Source: Paracoccaceae bacterium (GTDB lineage Bacteria; Pseudomonadota; Alphaproteobacteria; Rhodobacterales; Rhodobacteraceae). From it: DNA of 64,000 nt. Position numbers and translations under genes: made by a program. This document shows positions 15,600-24,711 of the stretch, in pieces; position 1 is the stretch's first letter, and each line of letters begins with the position of its first letter. The notes under the pieces were generated by a model. The model was given only the letters and a program-made list of their open reading frames with translations, was not told the origin of the DNA and made no database searches. The DNA lies in contig JAIXZY010000077.1 in NCBI GenBank assembly GCA_027489355.1, forward strand, positions 166,339 to 230,338, in the 5' to 3' direction.

Positions 15600-17003
15600 T
15601 CACCCCAGCGCGGCACGCCAGCGGGCGATCTGGGCGCGAACCTGGTCAGGCGCGGTGCCGCCATAGGAGGTGCGGCTGCGGACCGAGTTTTCCACCCCGA
15701 GGACCGAGTAGATTTCCTGGGTGATGCCGGGGTGGACGCTGTTCATCTCTTGCAGCGACAGTTCCGGCAGGTCGCAGCCCTTCTTCTCGGCCATGGCCAC
15801 CAGCGTCCCGGTGACATGGTGCGCCTCGCGGAAGGGAAGGTTCAGCGCGCGGACCAGCCAGTCGGCCAGGTCGGTCGCGGTCGAGAAGCCCGAGGCGGCG
15901 GCGGCCTTCAGCACCTCGCGGTTGGCGGTCATGTCGCTGACCATTCCGGTCATCGCGGCAAGGCCCAGCATGAGGCTGTCGGCGGCGTCGAAGACCTGTT
16001 CCTTGTCTTCCTGCATGTCCTTGGAATAGGTCAGCGCCAGGCCCTTCATGACCGTGAACAGCGCGACGGTCGCGCCAAGGATGCGCCCCAGCTTGGCGCG
16101 CAGAAGCTCGGCCGCGTCGGGGTTCTTCTTCTGCGGCATGATGCTGGACCCGGTGGTCCAGCGGTCGGAGAGGCGGACGAAGCGGAACTGGGCAGAGGAC
16201 CAGATCACCAGCTCTTCGGCGAAGCGCGACAGGTGCATGGCGCAGATCGAGGCGGCCGACAGGAACTCCAGCGCGAAGTCGCGGTCGCTGACCGAATCAA
16301 GGCTGTTGGCGGTGGGCCGGTCGAAGCCAAGCGCCTTGGCGGTCATGTGGCGGTCGATCGGGAAGCTTGTCCCCGCCAGCGCGGCGGCGCCGAGCGGGCA
16401 TTCGTTCATGCGATTGCGGGCGTCCTGAAAGCGCGACCGGTCGCGGGCCAGCATCTCGACATAGGCCATCATGTGGTGGCCCCAGGTGACGGGCTGGGCG
16501 GTCTGGAGGTGGGTGAAGCCGGGCATCACCCAGTCGGCCCCGGCCTCGGCCTGGGACAGGAAAGCTTGCATCAGCCCGGTCAGCCCGGCGATGGCCTGGT
16601 CGCACTGGTCGCGGACCCAGAGGCGGAAGTCGACGGCGACCTGGTCGTTGCGCGACCGCCCGGTGTGCAGGCGCTTGCCCGCCTCGCCGATGCGGTCGGT
16701 CAGGCGGGCTTCGATGTTCAGGTGGATGTCTTCCAAGTCGGGCGTGAAGGGGAATGTCCCGGCCTCGATCTCTGACAAGATCGAGAGGAGGCCTTCCCCA
16801 ATCGCCTGCGCGTCCTTATCAGTCAGGATGCCCTGCGCCGCGAGCATTGCCGCATGGGCCCGGCTGCCCGCGATGTCCTGGGCGTAGAGCCGCTGGTCGA
16901 ACCCGATCGAGGCGTTGATCGCCGTCATGATCGCGTCCGGCCCGCTGGCGAAGCGCCCGCCCCACATGGTGTTGGCGGCTTTCGAATCGCGGGGATCGGA
17001 CAT
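15600..17003 (-). CDS. argH: Argininosuccinate lyase
   Basis: 467 residues from ATG 17003 ([18 protein letters not shown]); a much longer open frame upstream is antisense to tlpA and is rejected. Splits argininosuccinate to arginine and fumarate, the last step of arginine synthesis; cytosolic homotetramer. Visible family motifs: GGRFASGPD at the N-terminus, [17 protein letters not shown] (about residues 109-125), and the signature [12 protein letters not shown] (about 282-293). Divergent from tlpA, with about 24 bases between starts. Confidence 0.97.
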   Translation of the reverse strand: MSDPRDSKAANTMWGGRFASGPDAIMTAINASIGFDQRLYAQDIAGSRAHAAMLAAQGILTDKDAQAIGEGLLSILSEIEAGTFPFTPDLEDIHLNIEARLTDRIGEAGKRLHTGRSRNDQVAVDFRLWVRDQCDQAIAGLTGLMQAFLSQAEAGADWVMPGFTHLQTAQPVTWGHHMMAYVEMLARDRSRFQDARNRMNECPLGAAALAGTSFPIDRHMTAKALGFDRPTANSLDSVSDRDFALEFLSAASICAMHLSRFAEELVIWSSAQFRFVRLSDRWTTGSSIMPQKKNPDAAELLRAKLGRILGATVALFTVMKGLALTYSKDMQEDKEQVFDAADSLMLGLAAMTGMVSDMTANREVLKAAAASGFSTATDLADWLVRALNLPFREAHHVTGTLVAMAEKKGCDLPELSLQEMNSVHPGITQEIYSVLGVENSVRSRTSYGGTAPDQVRAQIARWRAALG

Positions 17004-17027
17004 GGCTGGGCCTTTGGAGTGAGAAAC

Positions 17028-17567
17028 GTGCGGAAATTGCTGGCAGTCCTCTACACGGCCTTCCTGATCGGTGCAAATCCGGGCTTCGCCGATGTTGCAG
17101 CCTTGCGCGAGGGCGACATGAAGAAGCTGGCCCTGCACGAGGCCCCGGTGGCAATCCCCGAGGTGGTGCTGCTGGACGCCGAGGATGGGGAACATTCGCT
17201 GGCGGAGTACCGCGGCAAATGGGTGGTGCTGAACTTCTGGGCGACCTGGTGCGCCCCCTGCCGGCGCGAGATGCCGTCGCTGGAACGGCTGCAGGCGGCG
17301 ATGCCGGAACTGGCGGTGGTGCCGGTGGCAACGGGGCGCAATGCGGTCGAGGGCATCCGGCGGTTCTTCGACGAGGCCGGGGTGAAGGCCCTGCCGATCC
17401 TGCGCGATCCGCAGTCCGAACTGGCGCGGGGCATGGGGGTCATGGGCCTGCCGGTGACGGTCATCCTGAACCCCGAGGGGCAAGAGGTCGCCCGACTGAT
17501 CGGAGATGCGGAATGGGACAGCGACAGCGCCAAGGCGGTGCTGGGCGCGCTGGTCGCGGGGCAGTAG
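17028..17567 (+). CDS. TlpA-type thiol-disulfide oxidoreductase
   Basis: The GTG at 17028 has GGAG eight bases upstream; an in-frame GTG at 17019 is possible but too close to that site. The 179-residue product has an N-terminal signal sequence or anchor ([15 protein letters not shown]...), then a thioredoxin fold with [14 protein letters not shown] (redox CxxC) and the cis-Pro loop [10 protein letters not shown]. This is the periplasmic TlpA family, reductants used in cytochrome c or oxidase maturation and general disulfide reduction. It diverges from argH. Confidence 0.88.
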   Translation: MRKLLAVLYTAFLIGANPGFADVAALREGDMKKLALHEAPVAIPEVVLLDAEDGEHSLAEYRGKWVVLNFWATWCAPCRREMPSLERLQAAMPELAVVPVATGRNAVEGIRRFFDEAGVKALPILRDPQSELARGMGVMGLPVTVILNPEGQEVARLIGDAEWDSDSAKAVLGALVAGQ

Positions 17568-18017
17568 TCAGTCGTCCAGAAGCCGGGGGTCGAAGTCGAA
17601 CGGCTCGATGCGGATGACCGTCACCCTATGCATGTCGGGGTGGCGCGGGTTCAGGACGACGTTCGCCTCCAGCGGCACGACGCTGGAGGGGACGCTGAGT
17701 GCCAGGCAGTCCAGGCTTTCCAGCCAGTCGTCGCCAAGGGGGCGGGTCTTTTCCTCGGGCAGGACGCCGGGGAAGCCGGAGAGTTTGCACAAGGCGTCCG
17801 GAAGGTCGTATTCGACGGCGGACTGGGCAGGAGTGTGACCCTTGTGGCGCTGGTCGCGGGGAAGGTTGACCAGCACTTCCAGCGCGGCAAGCGACAGGGA
17901 CGAGGCGCAGTAGACCGCGGGGCGGCCGGGGCTGTTCCAGCGTCCGCCGTGCCGGGCGGTGCCTTCGCCGGACAGGCCTGGCAGCTGTTCAGGGTCCACG
18001 AGTTGCCACAGTCGCAC
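17568..18017 (-). CDS. RES-domain protein (NAD+-degrading toxin-like), without adjacent antitoxin
   Basis: 149 residues from GTG 18017. The RES fold signature GGRWNSPGRPAVYCASS followed by ALEVLVNL, and a later LNPRHPDMHRV, match RES toxins, which degrade NAD+ by phosphorolysis or hydrolysis; the expected Arg, Tyr and Glu of the active site are present. Such genes normally follow an Xre-type antitoxin gene. Here the upstream neighbour on the same strand is xthA, 57 bases away, and the downstream neighbour is the convergent tlpA, so no antitoxin is visible. Its stop abuts that of tlpA. Confidence 0.8.
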   Translation of the reverse strand: MRLWQLVDPEQLPGLSGEGTARHGGRWNSPGRPAVYCASSLSLAALEVLVNLPRDQRHKGHTPAQSAVEYDLPDALCKLSGFPGVLPEEKTRPLGDDWLESLDCLALSVPSSVVPLEANVVLNPRHPDMHRVTVIRIEPFDFDPRLLDD

Positions 18018-18074
18018 GTCCTACCCCCTTCGCTGCCCAGTGGAGTGAGCGGGCATGGGGCGGATTTGTTCCCG

Positions 18075-18863
18075 TCAGAGGTCGAAGCTCGCGAAGACCG
18101 GGACGTGGTCGCTGGGCTGTTCCCAGCCGCGGACGGGGCGCAGGATGCGGCTGGAATGGGCGGAATTCGCGATGTCCGGCGTGGCCCAGACATGGTCCAG
18201 CCGGCGGCCCTTGTCGGCTGCGTGCCAGTCCGGGCTGCGGTAGCTCCACCAACTGTAAAGCCGGCCGGTCGGAATGTCCTTGCGGGTGACGTCCTGCCAG
18301 CCGCCCGATTCCATCACCTGGCCCAAGTGATCGACCTCGACGGGGGTGTGGCTGACGATCTTCAGAAGCGCCTTGTGGTCCCAGACGTCATCCTCGCGCG
18401 GGGCGATGTTCAGGTCGCCGACCAGGATGGATTTCTCGGGCCGCTCGTCGTGGAAATGGTCGCGCATGTGCGTCAGGAAGTCGAGCTTCTGACCGAATTT
18501 GAGGTTTTGCTCACGATCCGGTATGTCCCCGCCCGCCGGGACATAGAAGTTGTGGATCGTCACGCCGTTTTCCAGTCGGCCAGCGACGTGGCGGGCGTGG
18601 CCCAGGGTGGCGAAGTCATGGCCGCCCACATCCTCGATCGGCAGTTTCGACAGGATCGCGACGCCGTTGTAACCCTTCTGGCCGCGCGCGACGACGTGGG
18701 AGTAGCCAAGCGCGCGAAACCCTTCCAGCGGGATCAGGTCCACCGGGCATTTGCATTCCTGCAGGCACAGGATGTCCGGCGTCTCTTCCGTCATCAGCCG
18801 CGAGACCAGCGCCTCGCGCAGGCGGACGGAGTTGATGTTCCAGGTGGCAAGGGTGAAGGGCAT
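18075..18863 (-). CDS. xthA: Exodeoxyribonuclease III
   Basis: 262 residues, the standard length. Endonuclease/exonuclease/phosphatase fold: ATWNINSVR at the N-terminus, catalytic-loop LQECKCP (metal-binding Glu), KGYNGVAILSK, LVGDLNIAPREDDVWD (Asp/Asn active site) and the C-terminal SDHVPVFASF (Asp-His). AP endonuclease and 3'-5' exonuclease in base-excision repair. The start ATG at 18863 is the family start. Confidence 0.96.
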   Translation of the reverse strand: MPFTLATWNINSVRLREALVSRLMTEETPDILCLQECKCPVDLIPLEGFRALGYSHVVARGQKGYNGVAILSKLPIEDVGGHDFATLGHARHVAGRLENGVTIHNFYVPAGGDIPDREQNLKFGQKLDFLTHMRDHFHDERPEKSILVGDLNIAPREDDVWDHKALLKIVSHTPVEVDHLGQVMESGGWQDVTRKDIPTGRLYSWWSYRSPDWHAADKGRRLDHVWATPDIANSAHSSRILRPVRGWEQPSDHVPVFASFDL

Positions 18864-18930
18864 CGTCGGGCTCCTGCGCTTGGGCGGTGGACCCTAAGGC
18901 CCCCCGCCCCGAGTCTCAAGGCCCGGCAGA

Positions 18931-19239
18931 TCAGTCCGTCAGGGTGTAGGTGCCCAGCTCGCACAGGTTCTGGGTGTCCTCGGCCTCGCCGCCCTCGGCC
19001 GAGACGTAGCGCAGGTCGTAGTCGCAGACATCCAGCCCGTCAGCGATCGTCACCTCGCCGGACATTCCCGGATCGACCGGCCCGAACAGGATGTTGTCGC
19101 CCCACTGGTCGGACCCCACTTCCGAGACATACATCTCGACGATGGTGTGCGAGCTGTCGTTGGTCAGGGTGAAGACCAGGTCTTCGGCAAGCGCGGGCGT
19201 CGCGACAAGGATGGCAAGGGCGGCAAGGGCAGGACGCAT
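18931..19239 (-). CDS. Exported small protein of unknown function (102 aa)
   Basis: ATG 19239 with GGAG six bases upstream; a GTG four codons earlier lacks this spacing. The signal peptide MRPALAALAILVATPALAED has an ALA cleavage site, leaving about 84 residues in the periplasm. The mature part is acidic and beta-like, with two cysteines (VCDYDLRY and LCEL) that could form a disulfide. I do not recognise the family. Confidence 0.7.
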   Translation of the reverse strand: MRPALAALAILVATPALAEDLVFTLTNDSSHTIVEMYVSEVGSDQWGDNILFGPVDPGMSGEVTIADGLDVCDYDLRYVSAEGGEAEDTQNLCELGTYTLTD

Positions 19240-19345
19240 GAAGATCTCCACTTTTCACCGCAGCCTGTCTGCGGCGGGGTGGATCTGGAGGGCGATTGTG
19301 CTGTCCGTGCGGCAAGGTCGCGTCCTGTCCGTGGCTTTTGGACAA

Positions 19346-19372
19346 GAAAAAAGCCGGGCATTGCGCCCGGCC
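19346..19372 (-). terminator. Intrinsic terminator, distal of a tandem pair
   Basis: Arms GCCGGGC (19353-19359) and GCCCGGC (19365-19371) with a five-base loop; on the minus strand the hairpin is followed by TTTTTTC. Lies about 90 bases beyond a second, very similar terminator. Confidence 0.8.
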
Positions 19373-19442
19373 AGACCAATTGGGAAGTGACGTTACCCTA
19401 GGTGGGCCCGCAGGCCGGCGATTTGATCTGGCTCAAGCTGAA

Positions 19443-19471
19443 CAAAAAAAGGCCGGGCAAGAAGCCCGGCC
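19443..19471 (-). terminator. Intrinsic terminator, proximal of a tandem pair
   Basis: Eight-base arms GGCCGGGC (19451-19458) and GCCCGGCC (19464-19471), loop of five bases, followed on the minus strand by TTTTTTT. It is oriented to end transcripts coming from the CenR-like gene or from a small RNA lying between them. Confidence 0.85.
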
Positions 19472-19545
19472 AGGTCCAACAGGGAGGATGCCGCGCCATG
19501 ACCCCGACGCGACCAGGGGAACTTGCTGCACAACCGGTGCATGTG
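19443..19545 (-). ncRNA. Candidate small RNA ending at the proximal terminator
   Basis: The minus-strand segment ahead of the terminator carries GCATCCTCCCTG, a pyrimidine-rich anti-Shine-Dalgarno-like stretch, just before the hairpin, reminiscent of CCUCC-type regulatory RNAs of Rhodobacter. No convincing promoter could be fixed by eye, so it may be only the 3' end of the regulator mRNA. The evidence is the strong terminator about 180 bases from the nearest stop codon plus the C-rich motif. Confidence 0.25.
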
Positions 19546-19648
19546 AGAAAGGTAGCAAGCGATTCCGGCAACAATAAGCCTTAACAGGCAAGATTTCTTG
19601 TTTGTTGCATGGCGGTCGCAATCACCATTCCCACCGGCGGTCCTTGGC

Positions 19649-20335
19649 CTATGCCACCAGCCGGTATCCGCCGCTTTCCGTCACCAGCAAACGCGCATTA
19701 GAGGGATCGGGCTCGATCTTCTGGCGCAGGCGGTAGATGTGCGTCTCTAGCGTATGGGTCGTCACGCCCGCGTTGTAGCCCCAGACCTCGTGCAGAAGCA
19801 CGTCCCGCGGCACCACGCCCGATGTGGACCGATAGAGGTACTTGAGGATGTTCGTCTCCTTCTCGGTCAGGCGGATCTTCTTTTCCTTCTCGTCCACCAG
19901 CAGCTTCTGGGCGGGCTTGAAGGTATAGGGGCCAAGCTGGAAGACCGCATCCTCGGACTGTTCATGGGTGCGCAACTGGGCGCGGATGCGGGCCAGCAGC
20001 ACCGGGAACTTGAAGGGCTTCGTCACATAGTCGTTCGCCCCGGCGTCAAGGCCCAGGATCGTGTCGCTGTCGGTGTCGTGCCCAGTCAGCATCAGGATCG
20101 GGCATTTGACGCCCTGCTTGCGCATCCGGCGGCACAGCTCACGCCCGTCGGTGTCGGGCAGGCCCACGTCGAGGATCACCAGGTCGAACAGCCCGGCCTT
20201 CACCTTCTCCATGCCCTCGGCGCCGTTGCGCGCCTCGAACACGTCGAAATCCTCGGTCATCACCAACTGCTCGCTCAGCGCCTCGCGCAGGTCGTCGTCG
20301 TCGTCGACAAGCAGGATCTTCCGCAGTCCGGCCAT
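19649..20335 (-). CDS. cenR: OmpR-family response regulator, probably CenR
   Basis: 228 residues from ATG 20335 (MAGLRKILLVDDDDDLREAL); earlier in-frame starts are rejected. The receiver domain has an acidic VDDDDD pocket, phosphoacceptor Asp in LVILDVGLPDTDGREL (about residue 56), conserved Thr in ILMLTGHD and Lys in YVTKPFKFP. A winged-helix output domain follows, with GYNAGVTTHTLETHIYRLR. The very conserved sequence matches my memory of CenR, the essential regulator of envelope and outer-membrane genes in Rhodobacter and Caulobacter. No histidine kinase gene is adjacent, as expected for CenR. Divergent from ribA, with a 139-bp gap that must hold both promoters. Confidence 0.8.
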   Translation of the reverse strand: MAGLRKILLVDDDDDLREALSEQLVMTEDFDVFEARNGAEGMEKVKAGLFDLVILDVGLPDTDGRELCRRMRKQGVKCPILMLTGHDTDSDTILGLDAGANDYVTKPFKFPVLLARIRAQLRTHEQSEDAVFQLGPYTFKPAQKLLVDEKEKKIRLTEKETNILKYLYRSTSGVVPRDVLLHEVWGYNAGVTTHTLETHIYRLRQKIEPDPSNARLLVTESGGYRLVA

Positions 20336-20474
20336 GAAAGCCTCCGTTGCTTCTTGCGGCATGAGATGCGCCCGGATCACAAGTCCCGCAAGATTTGCTA
20401 CGAAATCCTCACGGGGTCGTGTCGGTTCCGTGGCCTATGTTTCAATTTCGTCCTCTGCCGGGTAAGGAGGGGGC

Positions 20475-21563
20475 ATGGCCCTGACCCTTTCCATCCCCGA
20501 ACGCCTTGCACGTGCCCGCGGCGACCTGCGCATGGGCGTGCCCGTTGTGCTGTGCGGAGCCGGCGGCGCGGCGCTGGTCGTGGCGGTCGAGGCGCTGGAC
20601 GCCGCGCGGCTGGAGGACCTGAGGCGCCTTGGCGATCCGACGCTGGCCATCACCGCCCGCCGGGCCGAGACGCTGAAGGCGCGTGCCTATGATGGCGACC
20701 TTGCGCGGATCGTGCCGCCTGCCGACGCCGCGCTGGACTGGTTCCGCTCGGTCGCGGACCCGGCGGACGACCTGCGCGCGCCGATGAAGGGGCCGCTGCA
20801 ATCCCAACGCGACGGGGCGGCGGACCTGCACCGTGCGGCGCTGGCGCTGGCGAAGTCGGCGCACCTGCTGCCGGCGGCGCTGGTGGTTCCCGTCCGCGAC
20901 GCGCTGGCGTTGGCCGGCGCCAACGGGTTGACCCTGCTGACGCTGGACGAGATCGCCCCTGTTCTGGCCGCCGTGTCGCCGCTGGACGAGGTCGTCTCGG
21001 CGCGGGTGCCGATGGTCGCGTCCAGTGCGGGCCGCGTCCACATCTTCCGGCCCGATGACGGGGGCGAGGAACACTATGCGATCGAGATCGGCCGGCCCGA
21101 CCGGTCAAAGCCCGTGCTGGCGCGGCTGCATTCGGCCTGCTTCACCGGCGACGTGCTGGGGAGCCTGAAATGCGACTGCGGACCCCAGCTGCGCGCCGCG
21201 CTGGCCCAGATGGGCGAGGAAGGGGCGGGGGTTCTGTTGTATCTGAACCAGGAGGGCCGGGGCATCGGGCTGGCGAACAAGATGCGCGCCTACAGCCTTC
21301 AGGACCAGGGCTTCGACACGGTTGAGGCGAACCACCGCCTGGGCTTCGAGGACGACGAACGCGACTTCAGCATCGGGGCCGAGATATTGCGGAAGATGGG
21401 GTTCTCGTCCGTGCGGCTGCTCACCAACAACCCGAAGAAGCTGGCGATGATGGAAAGCTGCGGGCTGCACGTGACCGAACGCGTGCCGTTGAAAGTGGGC
21501 GAGACGGCCGAGAACCGGGCCTATCTGGCGACGAAGGCGGCGAAGTCAGGTCACCTCCTGTAG
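20475..21563 (+). CDS. ribA: GTP cyclohydrolase II with a divergent N-terminal domain
   Basis: 362 residues. The ATG at 20475 has a strong GGAGG site. The C-terminal half (about residues 160-355) is a complete RibA: zinc ligands in [15 protein letters not shown], active-site [32 protein letters not shown] and LLTNNPKK. It opens GTP to start riboflavin synthesis. The N-terminal 150 residues occupy the place of the RibB (DHBP synthase) domain of bifunctional enzymes but have only a faint resemblance and lack its clear acidic motif, so this half is probably degenerate. Its 3' end overlaps the convergent NTF2-like gene by 18 bases. Confidence 0.93.
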   Translation: MALTLSIPERLARARGDLRMGVPVVLCGAGGAALVVAVEALDAARLEDLRRLGDPTLAITARRAETLKARAYDGDLARIVPPADAALDWFRSVADPADDLRAPMKGPLQSQRDGAADLHRAALALAKSAHLLPAALVVPVRDALALAGANGLTLLTLDEIAPVLAAVSPLDEVVSARVPMVASSAGRVHIFRPDDGGEEHYAIEIGRPDRSKPVLARLHSACFTGDVLGSLKCDCGPQLRAALAQMGEEGAGVLLYLNQEGRGIGLANKMRAYSLQDQGFDTVEANHRLGFEDDERDFSIGAEILRKMGFSSVRLLTNNPKKLAMMESCGLHVTERVPLKVGETAENRAYLATKAAKSGHLL

Positions 21564-21935
21564 CGCGGATTCGCAGTGGGCGTGGCAAAGCCAGCCGTCG
21601 CCGTTGTGCACCCAGGTCGAGCATTCGGCCGCCGACCAGGTCTTGCTCTGGCCATCCATCGTGACGTCCTGCTGCACAAGGTAGCCGATGATGGCCACAT
21701 CCGGCATCGGAGAGGTGACGTGAACCTCGCCGAAGCTGAAGCTGTTCAGCCTCCACTTGCCCTCTTCGGTCATCTTCCGCATTGTCGGCGCCGACAGCGC
21801 GCTGACGCCATGCGCATTGGTCGAAACGACCGTGTCACCGCACAACCTGGCCGCCGCCGCGCCATCCTTGTCGCGCATCGCGGTCCAGAACGCGGTCTCA
21901 AGGTCAAGGATCGTCTGTCGCAGGTCCGGTTCCAT
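21546..21935 (-). CDS. NTF2-like / DUF4440-type small protein (129 aa)
   Basis: ATG 21935 ([20 protein letters not shown]). The helix plus curved-sheet pattern with [19 protein letters not shown] and a terminal [17 protein letters not shown] fits SnoaL/DUF4440 proteins: cone-shaped small-molecule-binding or enzymatic folds of varied function. It contains three cysteines near the C-terminus. It overlaps the end of ribA on the other strand. Precise function unknown. Confidence 0.75.
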   Translation of the reverse strand: MEPDLRQTILDLETAFWTAMRDKDGAAAARLCGDTVVSTNAHGVSALSAPTMRKMTEEGKWRLNSFSFGEVHVTSPMPDVAIIGYLVQQDVTMDGQSKTWSAAECSTWVHNGDGWLCHAHCESALQEVT

Positions 21936-22034
21936 GACAGCCTCTTTCCCGTTGTCCGCGTGCGAAACCGCCGCGCGCGCGGCATGTTCCACCCCTTCGC
22001 GCCACGTGCCAGAATGGCGGCGGAGGATCGCCGA

Positions 22035-22541
22035 ATGCACAAAGCCGAAGATCTTGTCGTCACTCCTATGGGCCTGCTGTTCGCCGGGCGCCGCTTTCCC
22101 TGTTCGGTTGGGCGCGGCGGGATCGTGCCGGCGAGGTCCAAGCGCGAGGGCGACGGCGCGACCCCGGCTGGCGTGCACCGGCTGGTGGGGATGCTGTACC
22201 GGCCCGACCGCCTGACCCGCCCGGCGGACTGGGCGCTGCCGATCGGGCCGTCGGACCTCTGGTCGGATGACCCCGCGGATGAGGACTACAACCTCATGGT
22301 CCGCGCGCCGCACGGGTTCAGCCACGAACGGCTGCGGCGGGCCGATCCGATGTATGATCTGGTGATCATCACCGACTGGAACTGGCCCCATGCCGAACCG
22401 GGCCGCGGCTCGGCCATCTTCATCCACCAGTGGCGCCGGCCGGGCGCGCCCACGGCGGGCTGCGTGGCCCTTGCACGCCGGGACCTGCACTGGATCGCCC
22501 CCCGCATCACCCACCAGACACGGCTGGTCGTGCCGCTGTAA
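22035..22541 (+). CDS. L,D-transpeptidase-family protein (YkuD fold, 168 aa)
   Basis: ATG 22035 (MHKAEDLVVTPMGLL) after a GGAG-like site. The catalytic region FIHQWRRPGAPTAGCVAL has the His and Cys of YkuD enzymes in the spacing HxnTxGC. There is no obvious signal peptide, unlike classical cell-wall L,D-transpeptidases, which places it with the short YkuD-domain proteins of alphaproteobacteria whose role in peptidoglycan cross-linking is assumed but not shown. Confidence 0.83.
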   Translation: MHKAEDLVVTPMGLLFAGRRFPCSVGRGGIVPARSKREGDGATPAGVHRLVGMLYRPDRLTRPADWALPIGPSDLWSDDPADEDYNLMVRAPHGFSHERLRRADPMYDLVIITDWNWPHAEPGRGSAIFIHQWRRPGAPTAGCVALARRDLHWIAPRITHQTRLVVPL

Positions 22542-22597
22542 AGCTCTTTCCAAAACGCTTTGGCTTCCATAATCTGCCCGAGATACGGGGGGATTCG

Positions 22598-24472
22598 ATG
22601 GCGTCAGGTCGCAGCGCAGAGGATGAGATTTTCGACCTGCGGCTGGCCCGCTCGGCCCCTGATCTGTTCCCGATGATCGAGGCGCTTTATGGCACGCACC
22701 GGGACTATCCGGCGTTCCGGGACAAGCTGGTGAAGGCCCTGCGCAAGGGTTTTGCCGACCGTCCGGCCGACCTGAAGCGGCTCGACCTCCAGCGCGACCT
22801 GGAGCCGGACTGGTTCCAGCGGCCGGACATGGCGGGGTATGTGTTCTACATCGACCGTTTCAACGGCACCCTGAAGGGCGTGCTGGAGAAGCTGGATTAC
22901 CTGGCCGATCTCGGAATCACCTACGTCCACCTGATGCCCTGCCTCAAGCCGCGGCCCGGAGACAGTGACGGCGGCTATTCGGTGATGGACTACCGCCAGA
23001 TCAACCCGGCCTTCGGAACGATGGAGGATTTCGAGGCGGTCAGCGCCGCGCTGCGGGCACGGGGCATCTCGCTTTGCGTGGACCTGGTGCTGAACCACAC
23101 GGCCAAGGAGCACGCCTGGGCGAAGAAGGCGGCGAAGGGGGATCCGAAGTATCAGGACTACTACCTGATGTTCGACACGCCGGACATGCCGACCCTGTAC
23201 GAGCAGACGCTGGTCGAGGTCTTCCCCGACAACGCGCCGGGCAACTTCACGCATTACCCCGAGATCGGAAAATGGGTCTGGACCACCTTCAACGAACACC
23301 AGTGGGACCTGAACTGGGCCAACCCGGCGGTCTTTCTGGAGATCGTCGAGGTCATGCTGTTCCTCGCCAACAAGGGCGTCGATGTCCTGCGGCTGGATGC
23401 GGTCGCCTTCATGTGGAAGCGGCTGGGGACACGCTGCCAGTCCGAGCCGGAGGTCCACATGATCCTCCAGGCGCTGCGGGCCTGCTCGCGCATCGCCTCG
23501 GCGGCGGTGATCCACCTGGAAGAGGCGATCGTCGCGCCGGCAGAGATGCTGCCCTACCTGGGTCGCGGCCGGCATGACGGGAAGGAGGGGAACCTCGCCT
23601 ACCACAACTCCCTGATGGTGCAGTTCTGGTCGGCGCTGGCGACGCGGGATGTGCGGCTGATGCGGCATGTGCTGGGGACGCATTTCCCGGACCGGCTGAC
23701 CAACGCGACCTACGCGACCTACATCCGTTGCCACGACGACATCGGCTGGGCGGTGACCGACGAGGACGCGGCAGCGGTGGGGGTGTCGGGGCAGGGGCAC
23801 CGCGCCTTCCTGTCGGACTTCTACGAGGGGTCGTTCCCCGGCGCTTTCGCGAAGGGGGCGCTGTTTCAGGAGAATCCGCTGACCGGGGACAAGCGGATCT
23901 CGGGGTCGTTCGCCAGCCTGGCGGGGCTGGAGACGGCGCGGGACGGGCGGGAGGAGGATCTGGCGGTGCAGCGGATCCTGATGGGGCACGCGCTGATCGC
24001 GGCCTGGGGCGGGATTCCGCTGGTCTACATGGGCGACGAGCTGGCGCTGAAGAACGACTACGGATACCTCGACACCCCCCACCACGCGCATGACAGCCGC
24101 TGGGTGCACCGGCCGCGGATGGACTGGGACCTTGCCGCGGCGCGGGAGAGCGGGGAGGGACCCTCGGCGCGGGTGTTCCGGGGGGTGCGGCATATCCTGG
24201 CGCGGCGGCGGGCGACGGCGGAGTTGCATGCGGGCAACCCGGTGCGGGTCGCGGCCTTGGGGAACGACGCGGTGCTGGCCTTCCAGCGGGTCGCGCCGAC
24301 CGGCGTGCTGCTGGGGCTCTTCAACTTCACCGAAGAATGGCAGCACCTGCCGGAAGGCTGGGTCCGGGCGCTGGGGGTCAGCCGGATGTGGGACGCCCTG
24401 TCCGAGGCCGAGGTTGCCCTGCATGGCGGGCAGGTCGTGCTGCCGCCCTATGGAAGGGTCTGGCTGCTGTAG
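22598..24472 (+). CDS. Amylosucrase (GH13)
   Basis: 624 residues from ATG 22598 with GGGGGGA upstream; the open frame extends further 5' but without family similarity. Catalytic features of GH13 amylosucrases: nucleophile Asp in GVDVLRLDAVAFMWKRLG (about residue 268), general acid Glu in VIHLEEAIVAP (about 309), stabilising Asp in YIRCHDDIGW (about 376), the earlier DLVLNHTAKEH and the late PLVYMGDELAL. It transfers glucose from sucrose to an alpha-1,4-glucan. No sucrose transporter or glycogen gene is next to it. The 74-bp element begins two bases after the stop codon. Confidence 0.9.
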   Translation: MASGRSAEDEIFDLRLARSAPDLFPMIEALYGTHRDYPAFRDKLVKALRKGFADRPADLKRLDLQRDLEPDWFQRPDMAGYVFYIDRFNGTLKGVLEKLDYLADLGITYVHLMPCLKPRPGDSDGGYSVMDYRQINPAFGTMEDFEAVSAALRARGISLCVDLVLNHTAKEHAWAKKAAKGDPKYQDYYLMFDTPDMPTLYEQTLVEVFPDNAPGNFTHYPEIGKWVWTTFNEHQWDLNWANPAVFLEIVEVMLFLANKGVDVLRLDAVAFMWKRLGTRCQSEPEVHMILQALRACSRIASAAVIHLEEAIVAPAEMLPYLGRGRHDGKEGNLAYHNSLMVQFWSALATRDVRLMRHVLGTHFPDRLTNATYATYIRCHDDIGWAVTDEDAAAVGVSGQGHRAFLSDFYEGSFPGAFAKGALFQENPLTGDKRISGSFASLAGLETARDGREEDLAVQRILMGHALIAAWGGIPLVYMGDELALKNDYGYLDTPHHAHDSRWVHRPRMDWDLAAARESGEGPSARVFRGVRHILARRRATAELHAGNPVRVAALGNDAVLAFQRVAPTGVLLGLFNFTEEWQHLPEGWVRALGVSRMWDALSEAEVALHGGQVVLPPYGRVWLL

Positions 24473-24473
24473 C

Positions 24474-24547
24474 TGTCCACGGTGGACATTTTAGGTTTGC
24501 CTATTTGAATCAGGGAGATGCCTGCGGACGTTAGGGGTTTGTTAAGG
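24474..24547 (+). repeat. 74-bp conserved intergenic element, copy B
   Basis: Perfect palindrome TGTCCACGGTGGACA at 24474-24488, core GAATCAGGGAGATG with the same spacing as copies A and C, and terminal GTTAGGGGTTTGTTAAGG. Here the end contains TTAG-N7-TTAA, close to the CtrA-type TTAA-N7-TTAA pattern. It lies between two convergent genes, so it is not a promoter of either. Confidence 0.75.
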
Positions 24548-24659
24548 CGCGAATCCGGGCTTTCGGCTGTCCTTGACCCTCGCCCCCCGCCGGGGTCGGG
24601 ACACGGGTTTTCGGTGCGGTTCCCGGTTCCCACGCGGCGGAAGTGCCGCACGGGCGGAG

Positions 24660-24692
24660 CCTCCGGCGGGAGTATTTGGGAAAAGAGCAAGG
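24660..24692 (+). repeat. CTCCGGCGGGrrTATTTG dispersed repeat, copy 1
   Basis: CCTCCGGCGGGAGTATTTGG followed by AAAAGAGCAAGG. Related copies occur at 37951-37981, 37991-38023, 43134-43158, 45839-45872, 45896-45931 and 63325-63349. All are intergenic. It occupies the gap between amylosucrase and the convergent YggS gene. Confidence 0.75.
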
Positions 24693-24711
24693 CGCTGGGC
24701 GGGCCTCGGGG

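Larger units (their letters stand above)
19240..19648. other. 409-bp gene-free stretch with two minus-strand terminators
   Basis: It separates the exported protein gene from the CenR-like regulator. It holds two GC-rich hairpins, each followed on the minus strand by a run of T, plus roughly 170 bases between the regulator's stop and the first hairpin. No protein frame in it looks real. The stretch could be a long 3' untranslated region or carry one or two small RNA genes. Confidence 0.7.
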
